NCBI GenBank assembly: GCA_027604505.1
Contig: JADIIX010000086.1
Span: 33,312 to 97,311, forward strand
DNA from: Gonapodya sp. JEL0774
Lineage: Eukaryota; Monoblepharomycota; Monoblepharidomycetes; Monoblepharidales; Gonapodyaceae
Reading direction: 5' to 3'
DNA length: 64,000 bases
Below the pieces are notes generated by a model that had not been told where the DNA came from, did no database searches, and saw only the letters and a program-made list of their open reading frames with translations. The position numbers and the translations under genes are program-made. Shown piece by piece: positions 1 through 12,191 of the stretch; position 1 is the stretch's first letter, and each line of letters starts with the position of its first letter.

Positions 1-2330
1 TTCATTAACACCAACCGAGCGATTCTACCTCTCCTGTTCTTGATTTGGTCCAACGTTCAAGTGTCGTTGGCATTTTTTTTCAGCTCCTTCTTCAGCAAGA
101 ATCGTACAGCGCTCGGTAAGTTTTCTCAAATCGGCATGCAAGAGCAAAAGCAGAGCACTAAATTCTTCTATGTCCCAGTAATGACGTTTTTAATTGTTTT
201 GTGCTCTGTTGGTGAGCCACGCTCGCTTTATCAGTTGGAGCTTTTCTTTTCCGTGATACATGGCCTTAGTGGTTGCTCTGGCACTCGACGCACTATACTC
301 GGGACCTCTCAATACCGCTTTCTTCCTCTGTGAGTTCTCCTTTGGAGCGTGGCTGAACTGCTTTTCTTCTTATGGGTTATTCAGGGCCGCCATTCGCATT
401 TTATCGCGCTCTCTCGAGAATCAACAATGCCTCTTGGCGAAGATCACTGCGACCATATGAACTCTCTTCTCTCGCGTTCCCGGACGAAGTCGGAACCGCA
501 ATGGTTTTTATGGTCGTCGAAATTCCAATTTTCATGCTCCTGGGATACTATTTGACCCAGGTATTATTGCTGTTGTGAAGACTTGAATGCCGATGTTCAG
601 CCGTTACAAATTTCCCAGGTACTTCCAAGCGAGTTCGGCGTCCGCAAGCCCGTCTGGTTTCCCGTCACCGCTGCAATGTCATACTTTTCGTCTCTTCAGA
701 AAGGACGAATTTCCAGCCGGCCCCATCTCAGCCGCAAAGAACGAGGAACCATAACTCCTGAGCAGAGTCAGGCTGTGGCGACGCTCCATAAATCCAACTC
801 ATCGCATTTGGTTACTATTCCTGAAGAAGATGACGACGTTCGTGAGGAAAGGCATAGGGTGAACGAAGGGCATGTGGACATGTCTAAGACCCCATTGCTC
901 ATCCAAGGAATGCGAAAGATTTACGGCGGACGAATGGGCAAGGGTCCGAAAATCGCAGTGAATAATATCACGGTTGCGGCTGAGGAAGGACGGGTCTTCG
1001 GACTGCTAGGTCCGAACGGCGCGGGTAGGTCAATCATTTTCACCTATTCGACGGTATCTCATCACTACTTTGCTCAGGCAAAACTACGTTGATATCAATC
1101 TTGACCGGGATCTACCCGCCAACAGATGGTGAAGCCATCATTGCGGGTTACAACATTCGTGAGCTCTCGTACACTGGACAAATCGACTAGCATATCACTA
1201 ATAATGCTTGGTGATCCACAACAAGATACTAATATGGCCGATGTATATCGGAATATCGGCGTTTGTCCTCAACATGACATTCGTGAGTTCGATCGTTCTC
1301 CCAAGGTGCCGGAGGACGAGCATTCAAGTTTCCGCCCTTGGTTTGTTGATTTTCATTTGTCCGCAGTCTGGGATGATTTAACCGTAGAAGAGCACCTCCT
1401 GTTTTGTGAGTTTTGAGACTACAAAAATGTCAGACTGAGCCTCATCAGAATTTTATTCTATCTGACACCTCGACGTGCAGACGCTCGGCTCAAGGGCATA
1501 CCGGCATCGGAGGAGCAAGCCGCTGCTCTCGCTTCCATGAAAGCAGTGGCCCTTCAAGATTTTGCCACACGACTTTCGAAGGGCTTAAGCGGGGGTGAGA
1601 AGAGAAGGCTCAGTATTGCGATTGCGTTGGTGGGGAGTCCTGCTTGTGTATTTCTGGATGAGCCCACAGTAAGTGTGATGGTGTAGGAGAGTGTACAGTT
1701 TCAATTTCTTATCGAACGTTCCTTTAGACAGGTTTGGATCCCGAAGTGCGCCGTCTTATATGGAATATCATCACCAAAGCACGAGCCGGTAAAACAATCA
1801 TTCTGACCACGCACTCCATGGAAGAGGCGGAGGTCTTGTGTCAACGAATCGGTATTATGGCGAAAGGCACGATGCGGTGTCTGGGGAGTGTGCTGAGACT
1901 GAAACAGCTTTATGGAGCTGGATTCAAGCTTACTTTCTCTGCCGCGACCAATGACATGAGCAAAGCGGGATCGTACGTCCAAATGGAATTGCGCACTGTC
2001 TGCCGTGTCTCTCCGCTTACTGTGACCCCAATATCTTTTCCCAGATTTGTTGAGTCCATTCTGCCAACCGGAGATTACAAGCGTATCGACTTCTTTTCCA
2101 CCAGTGCCACATATGAGTTTACTCCAGGTGCGGGGCAAATAGGGCAAATTTTTGAGGTGATGCAGCGGGATAGTGCTGCATATGGGATCTTTGATTGGGG
2201 CATCTCGCAGACTTCTCTTGAGGAAGTCTTTTTGGAGATTATCACGTGAGTATATCCCTCGCTGTCGTATCTTGAGCTTGGCAATCAATAATGAATGTGA
2301 TTCAGTGACGACGATGCGTCAGCTGATTGA
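1..2330 (+). CDS. ABCA-type half transporter, 3' part (gene 1, cut by window edge)
   Basis: C-terminal half of an ABC transporter of subfamily A, expected to move lipids or other hydrophobic substrates across a membrane using ATP. The window opens inside a membrane helix (IWSNVQVSLAFFF), followed by further hydrophobic helices to about 570. A linker and one nucleotide-binding domain follow: Walker A GPNGAG|KTTL, Q-loop VCPQHD, signature LSGGEKRR, Walker B CVFLDEPTGLDP and H-loop TTHSMEEAE. The ABCA C-terminal regulatory region ends with TSLEEVFL. At least nine introns are visible; one (1025-1077) splits the Walker A motif. The last exon begins at 2306 and ends at TGA 2328-2330. All catalytic motifs look intact. 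The closest relative in the window is the gene at 4049-9128, with the same exon layout in inverted orientation. The family call is firm; the substrate is unknown. Confidence 0.9.
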
Positions 2331-2748
2331 GCATGGCAATAAGGACGAACCAGGACTCGTGAACATGCAACCAACAATCCCGTCTAATGAACAATACATT
2401 CATGATAGAAACGGAAAAACACGCATAATCATGGCTAATATTCGTGTAACTAGACTTGCATGGTAATTGAATTTTCCTTATATGTACATACCTTGTGTTG
2501 GCTGCCTGACTGATCACCCAAAGTGGAACAGGAGACGCGTGTTAACTCTCGACCATCCGAGCATCAAAGTCAGTTCCATATATCTGGAAATAGGCATCAT
2601 ATACTTTCTAGTGAAGAATCACCGCCTGACGTGCCTCAGTTCTGCCTGGCTGGTCTCACCACATTCATTCTTCCCTTCGCAGTTGCTCCGATTGAACTGC
2701 TTCTCACCATTCTGAGACCGTTATCAATTCAAGCCCGTCTTCGACTTA
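2331..2748. other. Intergenic spacer between ABCA gene 1 and the coiled-coil gene
   Basis: About 420 bases with no convincing coding sequence. It should hold the ABCA 3' UTR and the promoter/5' UTR of the next gene. No clear TATA element or repeat was seen. Confidence 0.6.
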
Positions 2749-3928
2749 ATGGATATCCCATCAATTCCTCTTCCACCAGCGGGACCCGAGTCTGTCGATT
2801 CCCTTTCAGAATTGCCCACACCTCTTCGGAACCTTCATACTCAGCATTCCGGACTCTCAGATCAACACTCTTCCAAACTATATTACCGTCAACCATCAGA
2901 AAGCATTGGTAGCATTGGTGGTATTAACGCTGCCTTCAATGAAGAAGCAATTGGGAAAACGAACAGCAACCCCCTTCGATATGGCACCTTCACTTTCACA
3001 CCAGACCCCGACTACGACGATGCTGACGCCATGTCCTTTAAAACGCCTTGGATTCTTGGCAAGGTTGTTGATTCCCTACCCTCCTTTCTGCAAAACGTTT
3101 ACTTCAAAGCCCTAGAACCCACTTTGGTTGAGCCCGTGGTCAAACCATGGCGCCGAGCAAGCTTATGGGAAAAGACAAAACTCATTTGTGTTGGTCTTGT
3201 TTTCATGTGGCTCGTGTCCACTTTCGTTGTCGGATTCACCCCATTTTCGTATGGAACTTTCTCAACATCTGACACGACTGCGCTCCGCCGTGAAATTGCG
3301 GACCTTCGACGGGAGCTTGCTGCGGCGAAAGAAATGAAAAAAGATTATTCTGGGCTTGTGACGAGGTATACTGCCTTAACTAAGGAACTGGACGAAGTGA
3401 AAAGTAATGCCAGGAGGGACCAAGCTGCCCTCGAAGCAGCGAGGAAAACAGGGGGCACAATTGGAAGGGCATCCACTGCGTCAATCTCAAAACTTAACCA
3501 GCATGATAACGTCGGTGACCGGTCTTCTGAATCGGTTCCAAGCACTTTTGCGAGCAAGAATAAGATTGGTTTAAACTCACAGCCGGCCAAGTCGTCTCTC
3601 GAAAAATCTCAAGACCACTACTTGACACGAACTACCGATTCCAGTGGAGCAGTAGTAGGCGATTCCTCATCGGCTCGTAAAAGCTCTTCATGGTGGCCTC
3701 AAAGGGACTTCGACGGAGCCATGGAGGGTGATGCGGTGGAGCAAAATGATGCGCCTCAGTACACGATTCCAATGTTTGGTGTGTTTTATGTTTGTGCGTT
3801 TATCGCCGAATCGACTAACGCACCCTCAATTCCCATCAGCGGCGATTCTGTGCATCATTTTCTTCTCATACACTGACATGGGTTCCCATGCGATGGGCAG
3901 CCTCGACAATCTGGTCGGAAAACAGTGA
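2749..3928 (+). CDS. Predicted membrane protein with coiled coil, unrecognised
   Basis: Two exons (2749-3778 and 3840-3928; intron with donor GTGTGT and acceptor CAG) give a protein of about 370 residues. I do not recognise a family. The first ~140 residues are polar and proline-rich. A hydrophobic helix (about residues 148-170, LICVGLVFMWLVSTFVVGF) is followed by a strongly charged heptad-like region (about 183-235, rich in Arg, Glu, Leu and Ala) that should form a coiled coil. A Ser-rich linker follows, and the second exon adds a short hydrophobic stretch (AAILCIIFFSY). It may be an organelle-membrane tether or scaffold, but this is inference. It lies between two inverted ABCA genes, and no functional link to them is shown. 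The start is the first ATG of the open frame. Confidence 0.7.
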
Positions 3929-4048
3929 AGTCCGAATTTTGGCGACAGGAAAACTCAGAAATAGTTCGAGCACCTGCTACTTTGCTTATTTAGAAGGAAT
4001 GTAGTAAAATAATCGTTTTGTGTCTAAGTGAATGTTTATTTCAGCGTC

Positions 4049-7000
4049 TCAATCGGCATTCGCATCCTCATCCCTGCCAGCAACATTCGTCCATTAGTCC
4101 CCGCAGCCTTCTCTGACAAAAGGACGAACAAGATACTCACGAAATAATCTGCAAAAATACCTCTTCCAGACTGGTCTGGCTCAAGCCCCAGTCGTTGATG
4201 CCATGGGCACCGGATTCCCTCTGCAATCTGTCAAACAGGTCTCCAACCAAACCAGGGGTGGGAATGAATTCGTATCCACCGACAGTAGCGAAGGAATCGA
4301 TCCGCTCAAAAGCGCGCGCAGGGAGCAGCGACTCGACGTATCTAGTGAGAGTTCATTCAAGAAGGATGAAAGCTCCGAAATGAGTATGGGATATCAAATC
4401 ACCCGTGTTGGCGAAATCGGTTGGGCACTTACTCTGTCGCTTGCTTCATGTCCTTTTCAGCAGCGGAAAAGGAAAGCTTGAAACCAGACCCGTACAGTTG
4501 TTTCAAACGGAGTACAGAACCAAGGCACTGGAAGAAGGGTTGAGTGGGATTAAGGGAACGCATACTGAACGATTAACCCCCAAGATCAAGAGCGCACTCG
4601 CATATTGCCCTTCGCCATAATTGCAATACGCTGACACAGCACTTCAGCTTCCTCCATGGAGTGCGTTGTGAGGATGATGGTCTTGCCCACTCGCGCCTGA
4701 TAGGGAAGAGTTGATGTCACAATACACTCCTGACATTCTCAACAGATGCATAGATCCAAACCTTTTCAATAATTGTCCAAATGTTGCGTCTCACTTCAGG
4801 ATCTAACCCAGTCTGTGGAAACAAAACCGAGATTCAGAAGCGAACAGCCGAATTCAATTTGCACTTCGCGTTCCTCACAGTCGGTTCGTCCAAGAATACG
4901 CACGCCGGGTTCCCAACCAGCGCAATGGCGATACTCAGTCTTCGTTTTTCTCCACCGCTGAGGCCTTTCGATAGACGTCCCGCGAAATGGTCTAAGGCAA
5001 CAGTTTTCATGGATTCAAGGACAGCTGCACTTTCCTCTTGGGCTGGAACTCCCTTGAGGCGGGCATCTACATGATCAAGATGAGATCCTCTGATGTTGAA
5101 AGTGCAAATGAGCGAGGTTGTGGTGACTCACAGAAGAGTAGGTGTTCTTCGACGGTGAGATCGTCCCACACTGCGAGATGGAAAAGACGTCGCGTTGGGA
5201 TGCCCATTCCAGCTATGACAAATATGGAGCAACATACAAATATCGTGTTGTGGACACACTCCAATGTTGCGGTACACGTCGGACATGTTTGTTTCTGTCG
5301 AACACATAAGAATCAAAAAGATGAGCTTTCGATCTGTCGCGCCCATATGCAAAACCTACGGATGTTATATCCCGCGATGACGGCCTCTCCGGCGGTAGGC
5401 GCGTAAATACCAGTAAGAATCGAAATCAAAGTTGTTTTTCCTTTCAAATAGGGATGATTTGATAAGATAACCTTGGCGAGTTGTGAGCAGCAGATCCTTA
5501 CCTGCACCATTAGGCCCAAGTAGACCAAAGACACGACCTTCTTCCACGGCAAAAGTGATGCTGTTCACCGCTATCTTGGGACCTTTCCCTAGGCGACCGT
5601 CGTATACCTTCCGCATTCCATGCATATACAAGGGGGTAGCGTCAGCATCGAATCGACCCGCGATGACACGCGCTCTCTCCTCGCGAACGTCGTCATCCTC
5701 TTCTGGAATGGTGACGACGGAGGTTACGCGGTCAATCGGTATTGCGGTTTGCTTGTCCTTAATCGATTCGTTGTCGATGTCAGCTTTTTCCGTTTTCTTC
5801 TTGTTTATAAAGGCGACTAGGTCTGTGATGGGAAACCAGAATGGTTTGCGAACTCCATAGTCGCTTGGGAGAACCTGAAATGATCAGTGTTGGGGAGTGC
5901 AAGTGAAAGCCGTTGGGTTTTCTTCACCTACTTGGGTCAGGTAAGCTCCAAGAATCAGAAAAATTGGGATCTCAAAGACCATAAAGAGAAGCGCAAGCCC
6001 AACTTCATCTGAAGGGTTGAGGTTGGAGAGTTCGTAAGGACGTTTACTGGTTTGCCAAGCCGCGTTGTTCTAGTATCGTGATCACTAAGTCTTCGTTGCG
6101 GAAAACGCTGCGCAGTCGTGGCTACTTACTATCCTTGAGATACACCGGTAGAAAGCGAATGGAGGCCCTGAGAAAGCAACAGGATGCAACAGGACTGTTA
6201 TGCGAATTCTTGCCGCCGGGAAATTACCACGGATCAACCCACAAATAAAGAAGGCTGTTGCCAGCGCATCTGTGTAAAGCAGATCTAGTGCGAGGGACAC
6301 CACTAAAGGAACGGGGAGAAAACAAAACATGCTACTTGCGAGACTTGAGGTGGTTTGGTCATCTTCCCCATACTCACCGACAGAACAAAGAACTATGAGG
6401 AATGTCATGACTGTGCGGTGACACCGTAGTTAGTAATGATTATCTACGTCGGTTGCAGAACGAAACTCACCAAGCGCGCTTCTGTTCTTGCTGAAAAAGG
6501 CGCTGAAAAAGAATGCAAGAGAGACTTGCATATTGGACCAAATGAAGAAAACAATGGGCAGAACTGCCCCTCCAGTGTTTTTGAAGAAGTCGATCCTAAG
6601 ACCAGTTCCAACGATCAGGAAGACGAGTGACGACAGAATCGCGAGGATTAAGAATTGAAGGTATTGAGTGATGTAATATGTGCTCGGTTTCAGGCCGTTC
6701 TGATTGCCATGTCAATCATTGAGTTTGTGGAATCCAACAAGTCCAATAGAAAGTGCGTTACAGATATTAACTTACCATCTTCATCATGACGGCTATCCTG
6801 TCCTCCTTTTCCTTTACAATCGCAATCACGAAGATGGGAATGAGGAAGCTCACCCCCCACGGATACAAAATACGGCCAATCAAGCTCGAGAGTGGAAGTG
6901 TAATGTCTGTGTTGGAGTAGCTAGGGAAGTGCCGGTACCCTTGAGAGATGGATGGGGAAGTCAAGTTCTTGGCAGGGATCGCAGTGGCCAGCTCACGGAC

Positions 7001-9128
7001 TGATGTGAAAGGAGGGTTCAACAAGTAATATGCGTGAGTTCGTTTAAATCTTTCTAGCGCGTTCGAATATGAGGACACCTACGCAACATGTTTGATAAAT
7101 CCGTCACCGACCACAAATTCCTCAACCACTGCGGTGCAATATTGGAGCTCGCGGCGATTCTCTTATCTGTTCCCGCTTGCAACAGCACTTCAAACTTGCC
7201 GTTGGTAAAGTCGAGAGCACGGAAGGCGATTCCGCCGGCAGGGATCGATTTCGAAGCGGATGCGATTTTAGAGAGATACGTGAGCGCGGCTGCTTGGGAG
7301 GCATTTTGTTGTAAGAGAACGCTCTTATCGACACGAGCAAGTTCGATAACGGCGCTGTCGACAAAACCATCAACAAATATTAGTAGTTGATGAGGACCAG
7401 GAGTCAGTCCCAGCAGCTAACATGTCATATAGCAACACTCACTTTGCCAAAATAGACCCAATCGCATCATCTAGTGCCTTTTCCACCGCCAATGAATCCC
7501 CGCTGTAGAATGCTGTCGCATTCAATTCAACAGCCGTGGACAAATCCTGGAAGTATGGCGCCGTTAACAGATTGAGTGACACCTGCCCGCCACCCGCAAT
7601 GTACGCAAGGGCGGATTGCTGGCCTCCCGTCAGCGCGGCTGTGATGAAACCTTGTGTCAGTGAAACATTGTTGACGAAGAATCTGTTTGTAGTTCGTGAA
7701 AGCATTCCCGTGTCAAGGGCCGCATTGGCAGGACCAAAAGGGGGAGGTAGCGTCCCCGTGGTAGATGTGTTACCATCCACCCGCAGTGACAATCCCGTAC
7801 CCTGGCTCGCAAGGTTCACATTGAAGGTTGAGGCGGCCTTGGACCCAACAGTGGACCTAAGGGAAGAAGGTACATAGGTGATGTACCAAGGAAGAAACTG
7901 GTACTGGATAAGTTGAGCGTAGATGGAGGTCGGGCTGAGAACGGAGGCAAGCCAGCCGGTATTGGGTTGGGGACGGTAGGTGCTGCCGGAGAAGTGGGAT
8001 CATTATTTCGAGTGTGGCGGGCAGTGGTCGCAATGTCAAAGTTGCAATGTGTCCTTTACTCACGTGTCCCGAGCAAGTTCGTTGGCGAAACCGGTTGTAA
8101 GCACAGGATCATAAGGTGTGTTAGGTGTGGTCCACGAATCAGGGTATGAGGCTGAAAAATTGCATCGCCCGAGGGATCAGTCAGAAGAGCCAAAGGACGC
8201 TAATTAACTGATTCACAGAACTGAAATACGCATAGAACTCACTTCCGAGCCATCTCTCGCAGGTTTGGGTGCCGATAAGGGTGAGCGCAGCTCCCCGGGC
8301 TGCGCCACCACTACCACCGGTGAGGAAAGACGCAGAGATAGCTATCGCGGATAAAGTAGCAAACGAGAAGTGGGGTGTGTAGAATGAGGGAGGTCACGCA
8401 ATGAAGGTCGTGAACCAAAGGTATCAAAACGCTCCGTCCACTCACACTGGCCAAAGTAGTTTGCGTGTCTCACCGCTTGACCATCCTTGTACCTTGCTGC
8501 TTTGATGGTTGGCCCGGTGTAGTTATTCAATCCCAAGAACGTGAGTTGGTTCTTGTCGCTGATGGGGAGTCCCGTAGAATTTGATGTGGCGCCAACATTG
8601 GAGCAGTAAAGATATTCCTGAACGCCGGCGGAGTTTGTTATGAGACGTTGGATGATATTGCCGAGGAGAGAGGAGATGATGACCTGTGCGGAAAGTGGTG
8701 AGAAGTCAGGAAAGTGGACGAGCGAGCACGGAACAAAGAAAGGGGTTCGCGACAAATTCAGACAAGTTCTTACCATCAACAACGGGCAAAGTGCAACACA
8801 GCAACAGTTACTGAACCATTGACGTTTTTGGTAAGAACACGATTTGCGACTCTGATGGGTTGAGTAACCAGACGAGAAAATTTGAGTATACTTTCTACAA
8901 GCGATAATCACGGCGTAGTTTGGAGCCCAGTGCTTGTTTTGTGCTCACCAGTGCTCTGAACTGGTAACTCTTCCGAGGTTCCGTTTTCCGTCGCGGGGTG
9001 GCGTCTGTGGTGACCGCGACTAACGACGATCATGTCACTATTCCGCGCAAATGAGGTCCAGATTTCATTTAGATTTTAAACGTACCAGCGGCGTGTGCTC
9101 CATTACCGTTGGCTTCTGCGTGATTCAT
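4049..9128 (-). CDS. ABCA-type half transporter, full length (gene 2)
   Basis: Complete ABCA gene read on the minus strand through well over ten short introns. Order: short polar N-terminus (tentative start MNHAEANGNG at 9128), first membrane segment (QWFSNCCCVALCP), a large non-cytosolic domain with repeated Asn/Ser/Thr, a block of membrane helices between about 6900 and 5900, then one nucleotide-binding domain (Walker A GPNGAG|KTT split by an intron at the same place as in gene 1, Q-loop VCPQHD, LSGGEKRR, FLDEPT, TTHSMEEAE) and the regulatory tail ending SDEDANAD. The stop is at 4049-4051. One coding problem is visible: the first membrane exon changes reading frame at a five-T run (8825-8829), as if one base were missing. 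This is either a sequencing error or a real frameshift. Likely a membrane lipid exporter; substrate unknown. Confidence 0.85.
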
Positions 9129-9909
9129 CTGAATGAGACAATTCGAGTTTGGTCAGAAAGAAGACCATGAGCCATCACGATGTTGGAGACCGTGACTTGA
9201 AAATTTGTCGATCGAAGACCTACGTTTGATGGAATAACGCGAAAGAAGCACGTCGGGCGATGGGTTTTCACTTATAAATTATGGCCAGCAATATAGATGT
9301 GAAGATGCAATGACGAAGAGGATGTGCAGTTTGTGGAGCCAAGGAAGTAGCACAGATGATCACCGATGTTGAGATTTGGAATCTCAATTTCAATGAAGGG
9401 AAAATTGCATGGCTGATTGAGTTTTGTGGTGATGGTGCAGGTGCAATATCTTCGGTCCTTCGCCTGAGCACGTTCTCCCGAACTTCATTTTAGCCTTCGC
9501 AAGGCTCCGAAATGTGGCTGGCAACCGGGAAGACGCAAGCTCTCATGTTGTGGAAAACTCAAGCAAATGCTCAACTCTACACTTTTATGTAATTCAATCA
9601 TCATTATACTAGTACAGTCTTGTGCACTTTTCATGTCCTTCGCCGGATACCGCCGATTTCTTGCAACCCTCATCCACATGACATCCCTACTTCGACAGTA
9701 TAGTCCGTACACGTGGAAAATTTTATGTATTGAATACGTCGTTTATGACTTTGCTTGTGACTTCATCAAGACACCCCACGTTCCTGCATTTTCGTTTATC
9801 CGTTCTCGTCCAATCTCGTTGGTCTTAATACAAACTAAAAAGACATAGCATTTCAAAGTGTATTTCAATATGATGAATGGATCACGTGCTCTCCGACAGA
9901 ACATCCGTA
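9129..9909. other. Intergenic region, ABCA gene 2 promoter and downstream flank of the PLP enzyme
   Basis: About 780 bases between the ABCA start (minus strand) and the end of the PLP-enzyme gene. I see only short open frames with no family similarity or splice-consistent coding sequence. Confidence 0.5.
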
Positions 9910-11923
9910 TCAAAACCCTGGTCCCCTCCCTACTACTCTCCACACATCAACAACAAAGCCGTCCTTGACGGCCACCAAGTATTCGTGCTAGTTGGTTGAG
10001 TTCGGGTAGCAAAATCGGCACATATTGTTAGGGAAGTCCAGTAAGAGTTGCAAAGCGGCGATGACGTGAATGAATTATGTCAGGGTCGATCGAAGTCAGA
10101 GAGAAAGTGACAGTGGCCAATTTGATGATTTAGCATCAGGAAAACCCACCAAATTAATGGTCGGATCACAGTGCCCTGCCCTCAGCACCACCTTCCCTCC
10201 CACCAAACCTTGTACTCCCCCTACCCACTCCCTCATCCTCGCCTCGTCACCCACGGCAGCCGCCTTTGGTATCAGTACTCCATGCTCGTCACCACCGGAG
10301 GTGAACTTCCATGCCACGCCGCCTTGTGTACCCTCCTGCCAAACGATGCCCCCGTTGTTGCCCCAGATTGACAGCACAGACGGCATAAAAGTCTCCACCG
10401 ATACTGCTTTGAGACCTGTATCGCATAGTACTCGCGGTGACGGTAAGACATGCACGGAAGTGATGGTAGAGAGGACAGTCAGCGAGGTCTCGAAGCGAGA
10501 AGAATTAGGTTGGTTCGGAGGATTCGCATTGGCAAGATAGTCTACGGTGATAAAAAAAAATCAAAGTATGGTTCAGACAGCATGGCGAATTACTTGAGTC
10601 CAACCACCATTCTTACCAGCGTCCATGACGGCATAACTTCCTGGTTGTATTTCCGTGAAGGCGTGTGAAGCGATTTCGAGGGGAAATGTTCCCGTCCCAG
10701 AACCTAACAGCAATCGCACAGAACAAAAAGGAGGAGTAGGGAGAGGAGGGAGGGGGCAGAGAATGAATAAAAGAAATAAGACGTATTTATGTGAATTCTC
10801 CTCTCGCAAACCTCACGGCTGCTCACCGCCACTTACCGCTCACTTGAACCACTTCATTCTCTCCCACAATCCTCTCTCTCTTCAGCAACTCCACCGCCTC
10901 TCGGACCATTCCCGTTGCGGGCCCCTCCATGACCGCCTTCACCCGATCTGCAAAGTTTCGAATATGTTGGTTCCTGCCCTGGTACGCGTGAATACCCGCA
11001 AATGAGATTGCACCACTCGGGTGGTCGCGGATATACCGGGCGAGTGACACGAGGTCCGAGGGAGAGTCGACGCCGCACCTGAGTCCTCCGTTCTGTAGCT
11101 CGATGTACAGGGGAAGGTGCACGCCTTGAAGGGAGTACAATGGCGGGGCAAAATAAAAGGTCACTTCATGTGATGAAATTTAAAGACGGCTCAAGCTACC
11201 TGCGCCCTTGGCGACGGCGACCAGCTCGTCCACTTGCTCTGGGCAATCCACACACACCTTGAACCTGTGATGCCCCACGCCTCTCAGTCTCGCCTTTTCC
11301 TCCATCAATTTCAGCAGCTCAGTCATTCTCGCGGCCTTTTTCACCCCGATGACTTCGTTGGTGAGCAGAATATCCCAAACAATGTCCCGTTCATCCAAGA
11401 TGGCTCCCCCAGTCTCAGCTGCAAGCCACGCTCGAGTGCCGTCGGAGCATCGGCCATGAATTAGACTTTCGCATTCAGCGAGCTTAGCACAACATACACC
11501 GGAGGTGAAAACTATCCTTTCCGTGCTCGAGTGTGACGCCGGGTTGAGTGGGTACGCTGCGCCTCTGTCAAACACCTGGCGGATGGCAATGTCGAGGCAT
11601 TTCACAGTTTTATAGTGCGGACGGATAGCGATCGGGTGGGGAACTTTGTGCAGTGCATGGAGCTGCAAGCAGAAGGGAGTGAATTCGACGCCACGATGGA
11701 TGATGAATCCAAGCGCGAAGCTCGCCCAACTCACAGATTTCACCATACTCTGCATCGAGCGTATATTTCTTTGGAGTGCGTCCACATCTATGAGCAGTGC
11801 CGGGGTGTCGGCTTCGGATGCGCGCTCGCCGATCTGTTTTGGGGGGGTCGTGTGAGCACGACGGAATGATACGAATGCGCGATCGCAGGTGTTGATTCGT
11901 GGTGTTTCACCTTGGCAGGGCAA
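9910..11923 (-). CDS. D-threonine aldolase / D-serine dehydratase-like PLP enzyme
   Basis: Fold-type III (alanine-racemase-like) PLP enzyme that cleaves D-threonine-type beta-hydroxy D-amino acids or dehydrates D-serine. Visible in order: the N-terminal motif EADTPALLIDVDALQRNI, the PLP-lysine region RPHYKTVKC after an intron, a barrel region with ELQNGGLRCGVDSP and ISFAGIHAYQG, a GSGTGTFPLEI phosphate-binding stretch, and the C-terminal domain with GHCDPTINL. The last exon encodes HEYLVAVKDGFVVDVW and stops at 9910. The metal site reads His-x-Asp (HCD). That matches Mn-dependent D-threonine aldolases better than the His-x-Cys zinc site of D-serine dehydratases; the distinction rests on known family members. 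There are at least five introns. The start at 11923 is tentative; the N-terminal extension could be a targeting peptide. Confidence 0.82.
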
Positions 11924-12191
11924 TACGGAGCAAATGCGGACGACATCAATGGGTGGGAATGGAGGATGCTCGTTACAGGTTGGTCGCCGAGCGGAGTAAT
12001 TCCGCCCCGCCGTTTAGCCGGGCCTGGTGAGGTAAGTTCCGCGCCCACCTGCGCCGCTACTCTGGTCAAATGTGAAATATGAACACGATTCATTGACTTG
12101 TCATTGGGAAAGGAGCGCACCTCCGCGCTACATGCTGCCGCTTTCTTAATTTAAATTTACAGCTACTCTGTCGTGCAAAATCTCGGGTGGA

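Noticed and set aside
10096-10455. Separate gene at the end of the PLP enzyme
   Set aside because: It is an exon of the same D-threonine-aldolase-like gene, carrying the GHCDPT metal motif.
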